DNA of 64,000 nucleotides, taken from contig JACKDR010000007.1 in NCBI GenBank assembly GCA_020633495.1, forward strand, positions 124,001-188,000, given 5' to 3'. The position numbers were made by a program, and so were the translations under genes. Positions 1-9,660 of this stretch are shown in pieces (position 1 is the stretch's first letter; every line of letters starts with the position of its first letter). Source of the DNA: Kofleriaceae bacterium. GTDB taxonomy: Bacteria; Myxococcota_A; Polyangia; Haliangiales; Haliangiaceae. The notes beneath the pieces were generated by a model. It was not told the origin of the DNA, ran no database searches, and was given only the letters and a program-made list of their open reading frames with translations.

Positions 1-441
1 AGCTGCGGCATCGCGCTGGCCGAGACCTTCGGCCTCGCGACCCCGGCGTACCAGGCGCTGCGCCGCGGCGGCATCACCGGCGAGGGCGCGTGCGGCGCGA
101 TCCGCGCCGGCGAGCAGGTCCTCGGCGAGCTGCTCGGCGACCCCGATCCGACCGGCGCGGTCACCGACGCCCTGCGGGTCGCGATCACGTGGTACCAGGG
201 GGCGGCGCGCCGGATCGATCGCGGCGCCTCGCCCGACTACGTGTGCAACAACCTCACCCGACCGCTCGGCGACTTCGCCGGGGCCGCCCGCAAGCGCTTC
301 TGCACCGACCTCGCCGCCGAGGTCGCGGCGCTCACCGCCGAGGCGCTGGTCCGCTTCGGCGCGGCGTCGCAGCGACCGCCCATCACGCCGATCGCGCCCG
401 CGGGTGGCGCGAGCTCGCCTGACGTTCCGGAGGTGCCGTGA
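1..441 (+). CDS. C-GCAxxG-C-C-like family protein, C-terminal part (5' truncated)
   Basis: The open frame enters from the left edge and ends at TGA 439-441, so only the last 146 residues are visible. It contains a Cys near the edge (SCGIALAE), then GGITGEGACGAIRAGEQVLG, a later Cys in YVCNNLT and another in RFCTDLA. This spacing resembles the redox-type C-GCAxxG-C-C family, in which a conserved G-x-CGA stretch is followed by two C-terminal cysteines. It shares a 4-base GTGA overlap with the next gene, so the two are probably co-translated. The family call rests on motif resemblance only; the true start and N-terminus lie outside the window. Confidence 0.5.
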   Translation, partial: SCGIALAETFGLATPAYQALRRGGITGEGACGAIRAGEQVLGELLGDPDPTGAVTDALRVAITWYQGAARRIDRGASPDYVCNNLTRPLGDFAGAARKRFCTDLAAEVAALTAEALVRFGAASQRPPITPIAPAGGASSPDVPEVP

Positions 442-842
442 CCAAGATCGCCGACAACGTGGTTGCCGAGGTCGTCGCCGAGGCGTCGAAGAAGATGAGC
501 GACGCCAACTACTCGGCGGTGCTGGTCGGAGGCTTCGTCCAGGCCCAGACGCCGACCGCGCAGTTCATCAGCGCCCACGAGCGCGAGCTCGGCGGCGCCG
601 AGTCGATCGTCAACGTGATCTTCCACGCCGCGCTGCTGGCGCAGTGCTTCCAGCGCGCCGGCGGCCGGTCGCTGCGGCCGATGTCGTACGAGGACCTCGA
701 CGCCGCGTCGGTCGGCGACACCCTGGCGACGCTGGCCCGGCGCCAGCCGTCGCTGTCGGACTTCATCGTCTCCAACGTCGAGAACGACGAGGCCAAGAAG
801 CTGCTGGCCCTGCTCGCGCTGGCGATGGACGGCGTCAGCTAG
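438..842 (+). CDS. Small hypothetical protein (134 aa), translationally coupled to the upstream gene
   Basis: The GTG start at 438 overlaps the stop of the preceding gene by four bases, which argues for coupled translation and fixes this start. The product is soluble-looking and mostly alpha-helical by composition, with no signal peptide or membrane segment and one cysteine (AQCFQRAG). I do not recognise the family. Its link to the C-GCAxxG-like gene suggests a shared role, but nothing in the sequence shows which. It converges on the SNF2 helicase gene. Confidence 0.7.
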   Translation: MTKIADNVVAEVVAEASKKMSDANYSAVLVGGFVQAQTPTAQFISAHERELGGAESIVNVIFHAALLAQCFQRAGGRSLRPMSYEDLDAASVGDTLATLARRQPSLSDFIVSNVENDEAKKLLALLALAMDGVS

Positions 843-908
843 GCGGCGCCACGCGCGCGCGCGTGCCCGCGCGCGCCACCTGCCGCGGCGCCTCGTCCGT
901 GCCGCGGC

Positions 909-3848
<2,940 letters not shown>

Positions 3849-3963
3849 GGCGGTCTCTACCGCGACGGGGCCGAAGGTTCAAGGACGCCGGGGGCTTGGC
3901 GCGCCGGGAGGCCGCCGGTGGCCCGCGGACAGACGCCCGACCTTCGTGTAAGGTGGGGGCTGA

Positions 3964-4554
3964 ATGGAGCCGGCCGACGAGGCCTCGAACGCGGCGTCCG
4001 CGGTGACCGACCCGGACGCCGAGCTGGTGGTGGCGATCGCGCGCGGGGACCGCGACGCGCTGGCGGCCCTCTACGATCGCTTCGCAGGCCTGCTGCTGGC
4101 GCTGGGGCTCCGCATCGTCCGGGATCGACGTGAAGCCGAGGACTTGCTACACGACGTGTTCCTGGAGGTGTGGCGAAGCGCCAAGGACTACGATCCGGCG
4201 CGCGGTCGGGTTCGTACCTGGCTTGCCATCCGTATGCGCTCGCGAGCCCTCGATCGCCAGAAGTCGGCCCGGATCTCCCGCAACGCGGGCGACGACTCGG
4301 TGCTCGAGCGGGTCGCGGCCGACGACGCCACCGACGCCGGGCCGGACCGGACCCGGGTGCGCTCGGCGCTCGGCGACCTGCCGGGCGAGCAGCGCCAGGT
4401 GATCGAGCTGGCCTACTTCGAGGGCCTGTCGTGCTCCGAGATCGCGGCGCAGATCGGCTCGCCGATCGGCACCGTCAAGTCGCGCATGGCGGCCGCCATG
4501 ACCAAGCTCCGGACCCGCCTCGCCGCGCCGGCGGCGCCCGTGGAGGCGTCATGA
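3964..4554 (+). CDS. ECF-type RNA polymerase sigma factor
   Basis: The protein has 196 residues. Region 2 spans roughly residues 17-95 (DAELVVAIARGDRDALAALY, then EAEDLLHDVFLEVW). Region 4 spans roughly residues 135-185 (LPGEQRQVIELAYFEGLSCS, then GTVKSRM). No sigma-1 or sigma-3 domain is present, so this is a group 4 sigma factor. The ATG at 3964 follows a purine-rich aaggtgggggctg. Its stop overlaps the start of a predicted anti-sigma factor (ATGA), the usual ECF/anti-sigma pairing. The regulon is unknown. The ChrR-like cupin in the partner suggests an oxidative or photo-oxidative cue, but that is inference. Confidence 0.93.
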   Translation: MEPADEASNAASAVTDPDAELVVAIARGDRDALAALYDRFAGLLLALGLRIVRDRREAEDLLHDVFLEVWRSAKDYDPARGRVRTWLAIRMRSRALDRQKSARISRNAGDDSVLERVAADDATDAGPDRTRVRSALGDLPGEQRQVIELAYFEGLSCSEIAAQIGSPIGTVKSRMAAAMTKLRTRLAAPAAPVEAS

Positions 4555-5201
4555 GCGATCGCGACGACCTCCACGAGCTGCTCGCGGCCTACGCGTTCGA
4601 CGCGCTCGACGCCGACGACACCGCGCGGGTCGAGGCCGCGCTGGCCGCCGACCCGGCGCTGCGCGTCGAGCTCGACGAGCTGCGCGCGGTCGCCGGCGCG
4701 CTGGCCGGCGCGCTGCCCGCGACGCCCGCGCCGGCCGCGGTGCGGGCGCGGCTGCTGGCCACGGTCGCGGCCGAGGTCCCGGCGCAGCCCGGCCGGTTCG
4801 ATCGCTTCGCGGCCCGGCTGGCGGCGCTGTTCGACGTCACGGTCGAGCGGGCGCGCACCTACCTGGCGTGGATCGACGACGCCGGGCGGTGGGAGACCCT
4901 GGCCCCGGGGGTGCGGCTGCTGCACCTGCCGCCGGGGCCGGCCGCGGTCGGCGCCGACTGCGGCTTCGTCGCGGTCGACCCGGGGACGACGTTCCCGTGG
5001 CACCACCACGACGGCGAGGAGATCACGGTGGTGCTGGGCGGCCACGGCGTCGACGCCGACGGCACCCAGCTCACCCCGGGGGTGGAGGTCGTGCTGCACG
5101 GTGACACCGAGCACGACTTCGCGGCGGTCGGTGACGAGCCCTACCTGTTCGCGGTCCGCGTCTGGGGCGTCCGCTTCGACGTCACGCGCCCCGACGAGTA
5201 G
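4551..5201 (+). CDS. Anti-sigma factor with C-terminal ChrR-like cupin
   Basis: The protein has 216 residues, starting at ATG 4551, which overlaps the sigma factor stop. The N-terminal 50 residues (LHELLAAYAFDALDADDTA) look like an anti-sigma domain, but without the HxxxCxxC zinc motif of classical ZAS domains. The C-terminal half is a cupin with WHHHDGEEITVVLGG and later HGDTEHDF, which supplies the His/Glu metal ligands expected of ChrR-like sensors. No transmembrane segment is visible, so it should act in the cytoplasm by holding the upstream ECF factor until a signal is sensed at the cupin. The combination of a zinc-less anti-sigma domain with an intact cupin is noteworthy. Confidence 0.85.
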   Translation: MSDRDDLHELLAAYAFDALDADDTARVEAALAADPALRVELDELRAVAGALAGALPATPAPAAVRARLLATVAAEVPAQPGRFDRFAARLAALFDVTVERARTYLAWIDDAGRWETLAPGVRLLHLPPGPAAVGADCGFVAVDPGTTFPWHHHDGEEITVVLGGHGVDADGTQLTPGVEVVLHGDTEHDFAAVGDEPYLFAVRVWGVRFDVTRPDE

Positions 5202-5244
5202 GCGCACCGTCGACGACGGCGGCGGTGGCGGCGCCCGGCGCACA

Positions 5245-5274
5245 TTGAACGGCGCGCGCCCCTGCCCGTACAAT
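5245..5274 (+). promoter_or_regulatory. Sigma-70-like promoter, probably giving a leaderless transcript
   Basis: TTGAAC (5245-5250) and TACAAT (5269-5274) are separated by 18 bases. The predicted start point falls at about 5281-5283, practically on the ATG at 5283, so the mRNA would carry almost no 5' leader. No Shine-Dalgarno-like sequence lies between the -10 box and the ATG, which agrees with leaderless translation. Confidence 0.6.
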
Positions 5275-5282
5275 CGAGCGCG

Positions 5283-5579
5283 ATGAGCCGCGACGAGGGC
5301 ATGCGGATCGTGGGGACGATCCGCAGCATCGAGCTGCACGCGATCACCGCGAAGTTCGCGGGCGTGCCGCCGCGCCACGTCGCCCGCCTCGCCCTCGACA
5401 TCGAGCGCGCCACCGACGAGGACGGCGACGACATCGACGTCGAGAACCTCGCCGGGCTCCACTTCCAGGGCCCGCCCGAGCTGGTGCCTCGCTTCGCCAC
5501 CGGCGAGCGCGTCCAGATCGTCACGACCACGCCGAGCGGCCTGCACATCGCCTCGATCAGGCCGGCGCCGCTGAGCTAG
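5283..5579 (+). CDS. Small hypothetical protein (98 aa)
   Basis: The ATG lies 9 bases after a TACAAT -10 box, supporting this start and a leaderless mRNA. The protein alternates short hydrophobic strands with acidic segments (DEDGDDIDVENLAG) and has no cysteine, signal peptide or membrane helix. Its beta-rich pattern (MRIVGTIRSIEL at the start, RVQIVTTTPSGLHIASI at the end) could fit an OB-like or small barrel fold; that is a guess from strand spacing. The family is not recognised. The stop is followed at once by the palindromes upstream of the ribbon-helix-helix gene. Confidence 0.7.
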   Translation: MSRDEGMRIVGTIRSIELHAITAKFAGVPPRHVARLALDIERATDEDGDDIDVENLAGLHFQGPPELVPRFATGERVQIVTTTPSGLHIASIRPAPLS

Positions 5580-5581
5580 GC

Positions 5582-5598
5582 GTGTCACTACGTGACAC
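5582..5598. promoter_or_regulatory. Palindrome GTGTCAC-N3-GTGACAC, candidate operator 1 of the RHH regulator
   Basis: This is a perfect inverted repeat with 7-base arms around TAC. Its core, GTCAC-N3-GTGAC, recurs at 5671-5683 closer to the ribbon-helix-helix gene. Repeated short palindromes in front of an Arc/MetJ-type gene are typical of autoregulation. Binding by the downstream protein is inferred. Confidence 0.6.
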
Positions 5599-5600
5599 AT

Positions 5601-5623
5601 TCCGTACGGGTGTCTGACACCCG
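5601..5623. repeat. 23-bp element with perfect inverted repeat (first copy)
   Basis: Positions 5607-5623 read CGGGTGTCTGACACCCG, an 8-base-arm perfect palindrome preceded by TCCGTA. The same 23 bases recur at 9547-9569 with one mismatch, in front of the NtrC-type regulator. It could be a shared operator or a short dispersed repeat; the two cannot be separated from this window. Confidence 0.6.
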
Positions 5624-5670
5624 TCTGACCGGCGTTCGTCCATCTGCTCGGGAAGACTGGTTGATAATGT

Positions 5671-5683
5671 GTCACATTGTGAC
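5671..5683. promoter_or_regulatory. Palindrome GTCAC-N3-GTGAC, candidate operator 2 of the RHH regulator
   Basis: GTCACATTGTGAC has 5-base arms and repeats the core of the palindrome at 5582-5598. Its centre is 87 bases from the first site. It lies 37 bases before the ATG at 5720, where a bound repressor would block transcription initiation. Confidence 0.55.
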
Positions 5684-5719
5684 TACCAGTGGACTCGCGC
5701 CGTGATACAAACGAGACCG

Positions 5720-6229
5720 ATGGGCAACGACAAGGAACGCCACGAGCGGGTGATCCACACGCGGGTCCCCGAGAGCCTGGAGACCGAGCTCAAGGAGCGC
5801 GCGTCCGAGCTCGGGGTCTCGGTCTCGAACCTGGTGCGCAACGTGCTGCAGCACGCGCTCGGCCTGGTCAACGACATCGTCGCCGACAGCGAGCAGATCG
5901 TGCGCTCGGCGCGCGACGGCATCGACGCCGGCGTGCGCGCCGCGCGCGGCCACGCCGCCCGCGACGTGGCGGACGACCCCGCCGCCGCGCCGCCGCCGGC
6001 CGCCGCCGCGCCGCCGGTGGTGCTGGGCTGGCAGCAGCTCGTGCTCGAGCGCAACGCGGTGTGCGGCCGCTGCAACGAGATCTTGCCCCGCGGCAGCGAC
6101 GCCGCGGTCGCCGTCGTCGACGGCGGGACGGGCCCGCGCCCGGTCATCTGCATCCCCTGCGTCGAGGAGCTCCGCCATGCCCCCCAGCGAACCGAACGAC
6201 CCGACCGCGGACCCGACCGCGCCAGCTGA
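5720..6229 (+). CDS. Ribbon-helix-helix regulator with C-terminal zinc ribbon-like Cys motif
   Basis: The start is placed at ATG 5720 (MGNDKERHERVIHTRVPESL), because the ribbon strand RVIHTRVPESLETELKERA begins right after it; an in-frame upstream ATG would run through the operator. Residues 10-50 form an Arc/CopG-like ribbon-helix-helix (then LGVSVSNLVRNVL). An Ala/Pro-rich linker follows. The C-terminus carries CGRCNEILPRGS and later ICIPC, two CxxC pairs like a treble-clef or zinc ribbon. This would be a DNA-binding repressor with a metal- or redox-binding tail. Three palindromes lie upstream. The 3' end overlaps the UbiB-like gene by 53 bases. Confidence 0.8.
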   Translation: MGNDKERHERVIHTRVPESLETELKERASELGVSVSNLVRNVLQHALGLVNDIVADSEQIVRSARDGIDAGVRAARGHAARDVADDPAAAPPPAAAAPPVVLGWQQLVLERNAVCGRCNEILPRGSDAAVAVVDGGTGPRPVICIPCVEELRHAPQRTERPDRGPDRAS

Positions 6230-7706
6230 TCGCGCGCGCCGGCTGGCGTCGGTGCTGGCCAGCGTCGCCGGCCTGGTCAAGAACGTCACCGGCCACGTCG
6301 GCCGCATCGCCGAGGACGTCGCCCGCGACGCCGGCGAGATCGCGCGCGACGCCGACGCCCTGGCCCGCGCCGCGCAGGCGCAGTGGCTGGCGCTGGTCGA
6401 CGGCGCCCGCGCCACGCCGCGCCTCACCCGCGTCCTCACCGAGGGCGCGCGGCTGCTGGCGCTGTGGCGCTGGCACCGGCTGCGCGCCCTGGCCCGCGGC
6501 GAGGAGGCGGTCGACAACCCGGCCATCCACCGCGCCCTGGCGATCGCCGCCCGCGAGGCCTGCGTCGAGCTGCGCGGCGGCATCCTCAAGATCGGCCAGC
6601 TGGCGTCGTGCCGGCCCGACCTGCTGCCGCCGGCGTGGATCGAGGAGCTGTCGGCGCTGCAGGACCGCGTCCCGCCGGTCGCCGCCGACGCCATCATCGC
6701 CGCGATCGAGGACGCGTGGTGCGCGCCGGTGCTCGACCGCGTCGCCACCTTCGAGTGCGAGGCGCTGGCCGCGGCGTCGCTGGCCCAGGTCCACGCCGCC
6801 CACCAGCGCGACGGCGAGGCCCCCGCCGACGTCGTCGTCAAGGTGCAGGTCCCCGGCATCGGCGACGTCATCGAGGCCGACATCACCGCGCTGCGCGCGC
6901 TGGCCCGCCTGGCCAGGGACGTCATCCCCGGCGTCGATCTCGCGCCCATCGCCACCGAGCTCGGCCGCGCCCTCGCCGAGGAGCTCGACTACCGCACCGA
7001 GGCCGAGCACCTGCGCGCGTTCGCCGCCGCCGCGCACGCCAGCGGCGATCCCGTCGTCGTGCCCACCGTCGTCGACGCGCTGTCGACCGAGCGCGTGCTG
7101 GTGCTCGAGCGCATCCCCGGCGAGCGCCTGACCGACGCCCTCGATCGCCTCACCGCCGCCGGCGACGAGGCCGCGCGCGACAAGATCCTGGCGACGATCG
7201 TCACCTCGACGGCGCGGCAGATCCTGGTCCACGGCGTCGTCCACGCCGATCCGCACCCCGGCAACTTCCTGGTCACCCCCGACGGCGACGTCGCGGTCCT
7301 CGACTTCGGCTGCGTCCTGCGCCTGACCGAGGCCCACCGCCGCGCCTGGGCCCGCCTGTTCGCGGCGCTGGTCGGTCGCGACGAGCGCCGCGCCGCCGAC
7401 GAGCTGCGCGCGCTCGGCTTCGTCGCCGACGACGAGGACGCCCTGCTCGGGGTCGCGGCGACGATCGTCGACGCGATGCGCCCCGGCGCCGACCTCGCGA
7501 CCGTCGACTTCAACGCCCAGCTGCAGGAGGTCACCGCGCGGATCGCCGCCGCCGGGCGCGCCGGCGGCTCGATCCACGCGCCGGCGGAGTTCGTCCTGCT
7601 CGGCCGCGTGCTCGGCACGGTCGCGGGCCTGCTGGTCCGGTACCGGCCGCGGCTGCAGCCGTTCGCGCTGATCGCGCCGTTCCTGGTCGACGCGGCGCGG
7701 GCCTGA
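6177..7706 (+). CDS. ABC1/UbiB (AarF/ADCK)-family atypical kinase
   Basis: The protein has 509 residues. Diagnostic motifs in order are LKIGQLAS (KxGQ), AAASLAQVHAA in the nucleotide loop, VVVKVQVPG with the lysine, DYRTEAEHLRAF, HADPHPGNF in the catalytic loop, and VLDFGCV as the metal-binding DFG. UbiB/ADCK proteins are membrane-associated atypical kinases/ATPases needed for ubiquinone or other isoprenoid lipid synthesis; the client here is not known. The N-terminal 100 residues form a helical extension and there is no clear C-terminal membrane hairpin. ATG 6177 is preceded by gaggagctccgcc and lies inside the RHH gene, which suggests translational coupling. Confidence 0.9.
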   Translation: MPPSEPNDPTADPTAPADRARRLASVLASVAGLVKNVTGHVGRIAEDVARDAGEIARDADALARAAQAQWLALVDGARATPRLTRVLTEGARLLALWRWHRLRALARGEEAVDNPAIHRALAIAAREACVELRGGILKIGQLASCRPDLLPPAWIEELSALQDRVPPVAADAIIAAIEDAWCAPVLDRVATFECEALAAASLAQVHAAHQRDGEAPADVVVKVQVPGIGDVIEADITALRALARLARDVIPGVDLAPIATELGRALAEELDYRTEAEHLRAFAAAAHASGDPVVVPTVVDALSTERVLVLERIPGERLTDALDRLTAAGDEAARDKILATIVTSTARQILVHGVVHADPHPGNFLVTPDGDVAVLDFGCVLRLTEAHRRAWARLFAALVGRDERRAADELRALGFVADDEDALLGVAATIVDAMRPGADLATVDFNAQLQEVTARIAAAGRAGGSIHAPAEFVLLGRVLGTVAGLLVRYRPRLQPFALIAPFLVDAARA

Positions 7707-7735
7707 CCGCGCCGCGCGCCGGCGCGCCGACGCCG

Positions 7736-9118
7736 TCAGTCGAGCGGGTCGTCGTCCTCGACCGCGCAGCGCACGCGGGTCGTGACCCCGGGCGGCGTCG
7801 TCAGCTTGTCGTCGCCGCCCCAGTTGACCTGCAGCGCCAGCTGCGACGGGAAGTCGCCGCACTGCGCCGGGCCGGGCTTGATCGCCCAGCACGGCCCGTC
7901 CTCGTCGAAGACGTGGTTGGGGTTGGGGCACGCCGCCAGCGCCGTGACCTCGCCGCCCGCCGACACCGCCTCGACCTCGCACTGGAACTGGACGCCCGGC
8001 TCCCACGGCTTGACGTCGAGGATGCGGCCCTCGAGGCAGCGATGGCCGAGGGCGCGGCGCAGGTCGAGGCCGGCCGGCGTGCCGGCCTCCTCGAGGGTCT
8101 GCTCGCACAGACCCGCGACCGAGCCGCGCATCCGGCCGGCGAACGCGCCGAGCCGGATGCCGGGGCGGGGCGTGACGTCGTTGACCGCGTCGGTGCACGC
8201 CGGCGACACCTCGAGGCCGTCGCCGGTGCGCGCCAGCGCGACCCGGTCGGGCTCGCCGGCCAGGGTCGTCACCGTGACCGCGGCGGGATCGGCCTTGAGC
8301 GCGCGCAGGAAGCCAGCCTCGTCGTCGACGTCGGCCATCACCGCGCTGCTGGCGCGCGGCGCGCACCCCGACTGCGGGCCCTCGGGCACGGCGTCGTCGT
8401 CGCAGTGGACGCCCTCGCGGAAGCAGCGGAACTTGCCCAGCGGCGCGTCGCCGTCGGCGAAGAACGCCGGATCGTCGATCGAGCAGTCGTCGTCGCCGGC
8501 GACGAAGACGACGCCGAGCGCGGCCTCGGGGCGCAGGAAGCCGTCGTTGGCGGGCTGGGTGCCGTCGAGCGCGCGCCGCATCGCCGCCAGCGGCTGCTCG
8601 AACGCGCAGCCGGCCTCGCCGAGCCGCGCCAGGCCGGCGAACGCGGCGTCGGCGGCCGCCGGATCGTCGAGCGTGACGGTCAGCCACGGCGCGCCGCCGG
8701 CGCCGGTGACCAGGCGGCCGTCGTCGCCGGTCGCGGTGCAGCCGGGGACCTGGGCGGCGCCGACGCCGAGATCGCTCGACACCACCGCGAGGTGCACGGT
8801 GGGGAAGCCGCCGTCGGCGAACGCGAGGTGGCCGCGGATCCGCCGCCAGGTGTCGATCAGGCGGGCCTGGACCCCGGCCATGTCGCGGGTGTCGTCGACG
8901 ACGAACAGCAGGTCGACGTCGTGGCGGACCTCCGACGGGATGCTCGCGACCTCGGCCATGTCGATCACGTCGCGCCCGACCGGGGTCTCCAGCATGCAGC
9001 CGCCCAGGCACGCTCCGGAAAGCGCGAGCGCCGCCGCCGCGCGACGACGCGGTGGCGGTCGGCCCGGCCCGCCGGGGCCGGTCGGCGAGGGCGGTGGGTG
9101 CACGCTGACTGTCATCAT
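7736..9118 (-). CDS. Secreted lipoprotein with degenerate von Willebrand A-like domain
   Basis: The protein has 460 residues. A basic N-region and hydrophobic stretch end in a lipobox LGGC (Cys41), so it is probably lipidated. Residues 65-250 begin DVDLLFVVDDTRDMAGVQ and resemble the VWA-like proteins common in myxobacteria (usually DLLFVIDNSGSM), but the MIDAS serines are replaced (DDTRD). Many cysteines across the mature part fit a disulphide-stabilised surface protein. ATG codons at 9118 and 9115 are both possible. It is convergent with the UbiB-like gene and has no operon partner. Its function is unknown. Confidence 0.75.
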   Translation of the reverse strand: MMTVSVHPPPSPTGPGGPGRPPPRRRAAAALALSGACLGGCMLETPVGRDVIDMAEVASIPSEVRHDVDLLFVVDDTRDMAGVQARLIDTWRRIRGHLAFADGGFPTVHLAVVSSDLGVGAAQVPGCTATGDDGRLVTGAGGAPWLTVTLDDPAAADAAFAGLARLGEAGCAFEQPLAAMRRALDGTQPANDGFLRPEAALGVVFVAGDDDCSIDDPAFFADGDAPLGKFRCFREGVHCDDDAVPEGPQSGCAPRASSAVMADVDDEAGFLRALKADPAAVTVTTLAGEPDRVALARTGDGLEVSPACTDAVNDVTPRPGIRLGAFAGRMRGSVAGLCEQTLEEAGTPAGLDLRRALGHRCLEGRILDVKPWEPGVQFQCEVEAVSAGGEVTALAACPNPNHVFDEDGPCWAIKPGPAQCGDFPSQLALQVNWGGDDKLTTPPGVTTRVRCAVEDDDPLD

Positions 9119-9279
9119 GGCCGGGGCGGCGCGGATCCGTGCAGGAAAGAGACGGCACCGGCGCCGCCGTTGCGTGACCGGAGTTGCGCGGCGCCCGGGA
9201 GCTTGCGCTGGACCACACCGGGCGGCCCGGGCGGCGGTTGCGGCTGGTCAACCGCGGCGGCGCCCCCAATACTGATCAC

Positions 9280-9510
9280 ATGACCACCCCCTCGCTACCG
9301 CCGGCCCGGCTCGTACGCGAGGCCCGTGGCCCCGTCGCCCCGTCGGTGCCGCTGCGCCATCGCCTGGCTCGCCTCGGTCCCCCCGCGCGTCGCCTGCTGG
9401 CGCCGCTGCGCCTCGCCGTGCTGTACGCGCTCGCGTTCTGGCCGCTGACCGCGGTGGTGCTGTTCAGCGCCGCGATGATCTGGGCCGCCGGCAACGGCGC
9501 GTCGCCCTGA
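9280..9510 (+). CDS. Small single-pass membrane protein (76 aa)
   Basis: The frame begins at ATG 9280 and ends with TGA at 9510. The N-terminal 40 residues are basic and Pro-rich (SVPLRHRLARLGPPARR). One hydrophobic segment follows, AVLYALAFWPLTAVVLFSAA, so the basic N-terminus should stay in the cytoplasm. I see no recognisable family. The open frame continues upstream but only through GC-rich sequence without a better start. It lies just upstream of the two-component operon with its own gap, so a functional link is not shown. Confidence 0.55.
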   Translation: MTTPSLPPARLVREARGPVAPSVPLRHRLARLGPPARRLLAPLRLAVLYALAFWPLTAVVLFSAAMIWAAGNGASP

Positions 9511-9546
9511 CCGGCCGGCCGCCGGACGACGGTGACGGCCCGCCGG

Positions 9547-9569
9547 TCCGTACGGGTGGCTGACACCCG
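9547..9569. repeat. 23-bp element with inverted repeat (second copy)
   Basis: It matches 22 of 23 bases of the element at 5601-5623. Here one arm base differs (CGGGTGGCTGACACCCG), so the palindrome has one mismatch. It lies 92 bases upstream of the response regulator start, next to the GTAACG palindrome. Confidence 0.6.
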
Positions 9570-9574
9570 GAGGT

Positions 9575-9591
9575 GGTAACGTTCCGTTACC
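9575..9591. promoter_or_regulatory. Palindrome GTAACG-N3-CGTTAC upstream of the two-component operon
   Basis: GGTAACGTTCCGTTACC is a perfect inverted repeat with 7-base arms. The same core recurs at 13012-13026 before the exporter operon. Position and symmetry fit an upstream activating site for the NtrC-type regulator encoded at 9661. This is inferred from sequence only. Confidence 0.6.
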
Positions 9592-9632
9592 CCGGGCGCC
9601 GCGGGGAGGACACGATCCCGCGGGGTTGTGGC

Positions 9633-9648
9633 CGGCACGGCGGTTGAA
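9633..9648 (+). promoter_or_regulatory. Sigma-54-like -24/-12 element, imperfect
   Basis: CGGCACGGCGGTTGAA resembles TGGCACG-N4-TTGCW, but the -12 dinucleotide is GA instead of GC. Transcription would start about 3 bases before the GTG at 9661 and exclude the purine-rich GGGAGG, which weakens the call. The first ten bases are identical to those at 13089-13098, at almost the same distance from the next candidate start codon. Confidence 0.3.
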
Positions 9649-9660
9649 CAGGGAGGCTGC

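Noticed and set aside
6144..9269. A 1041-codon minus-strand frame spanning the UbiB-like and VWA-like genes
   Set aside because: It covers two well-supported genes in other frames and has no coherent domain; it is a high-GC artefact.
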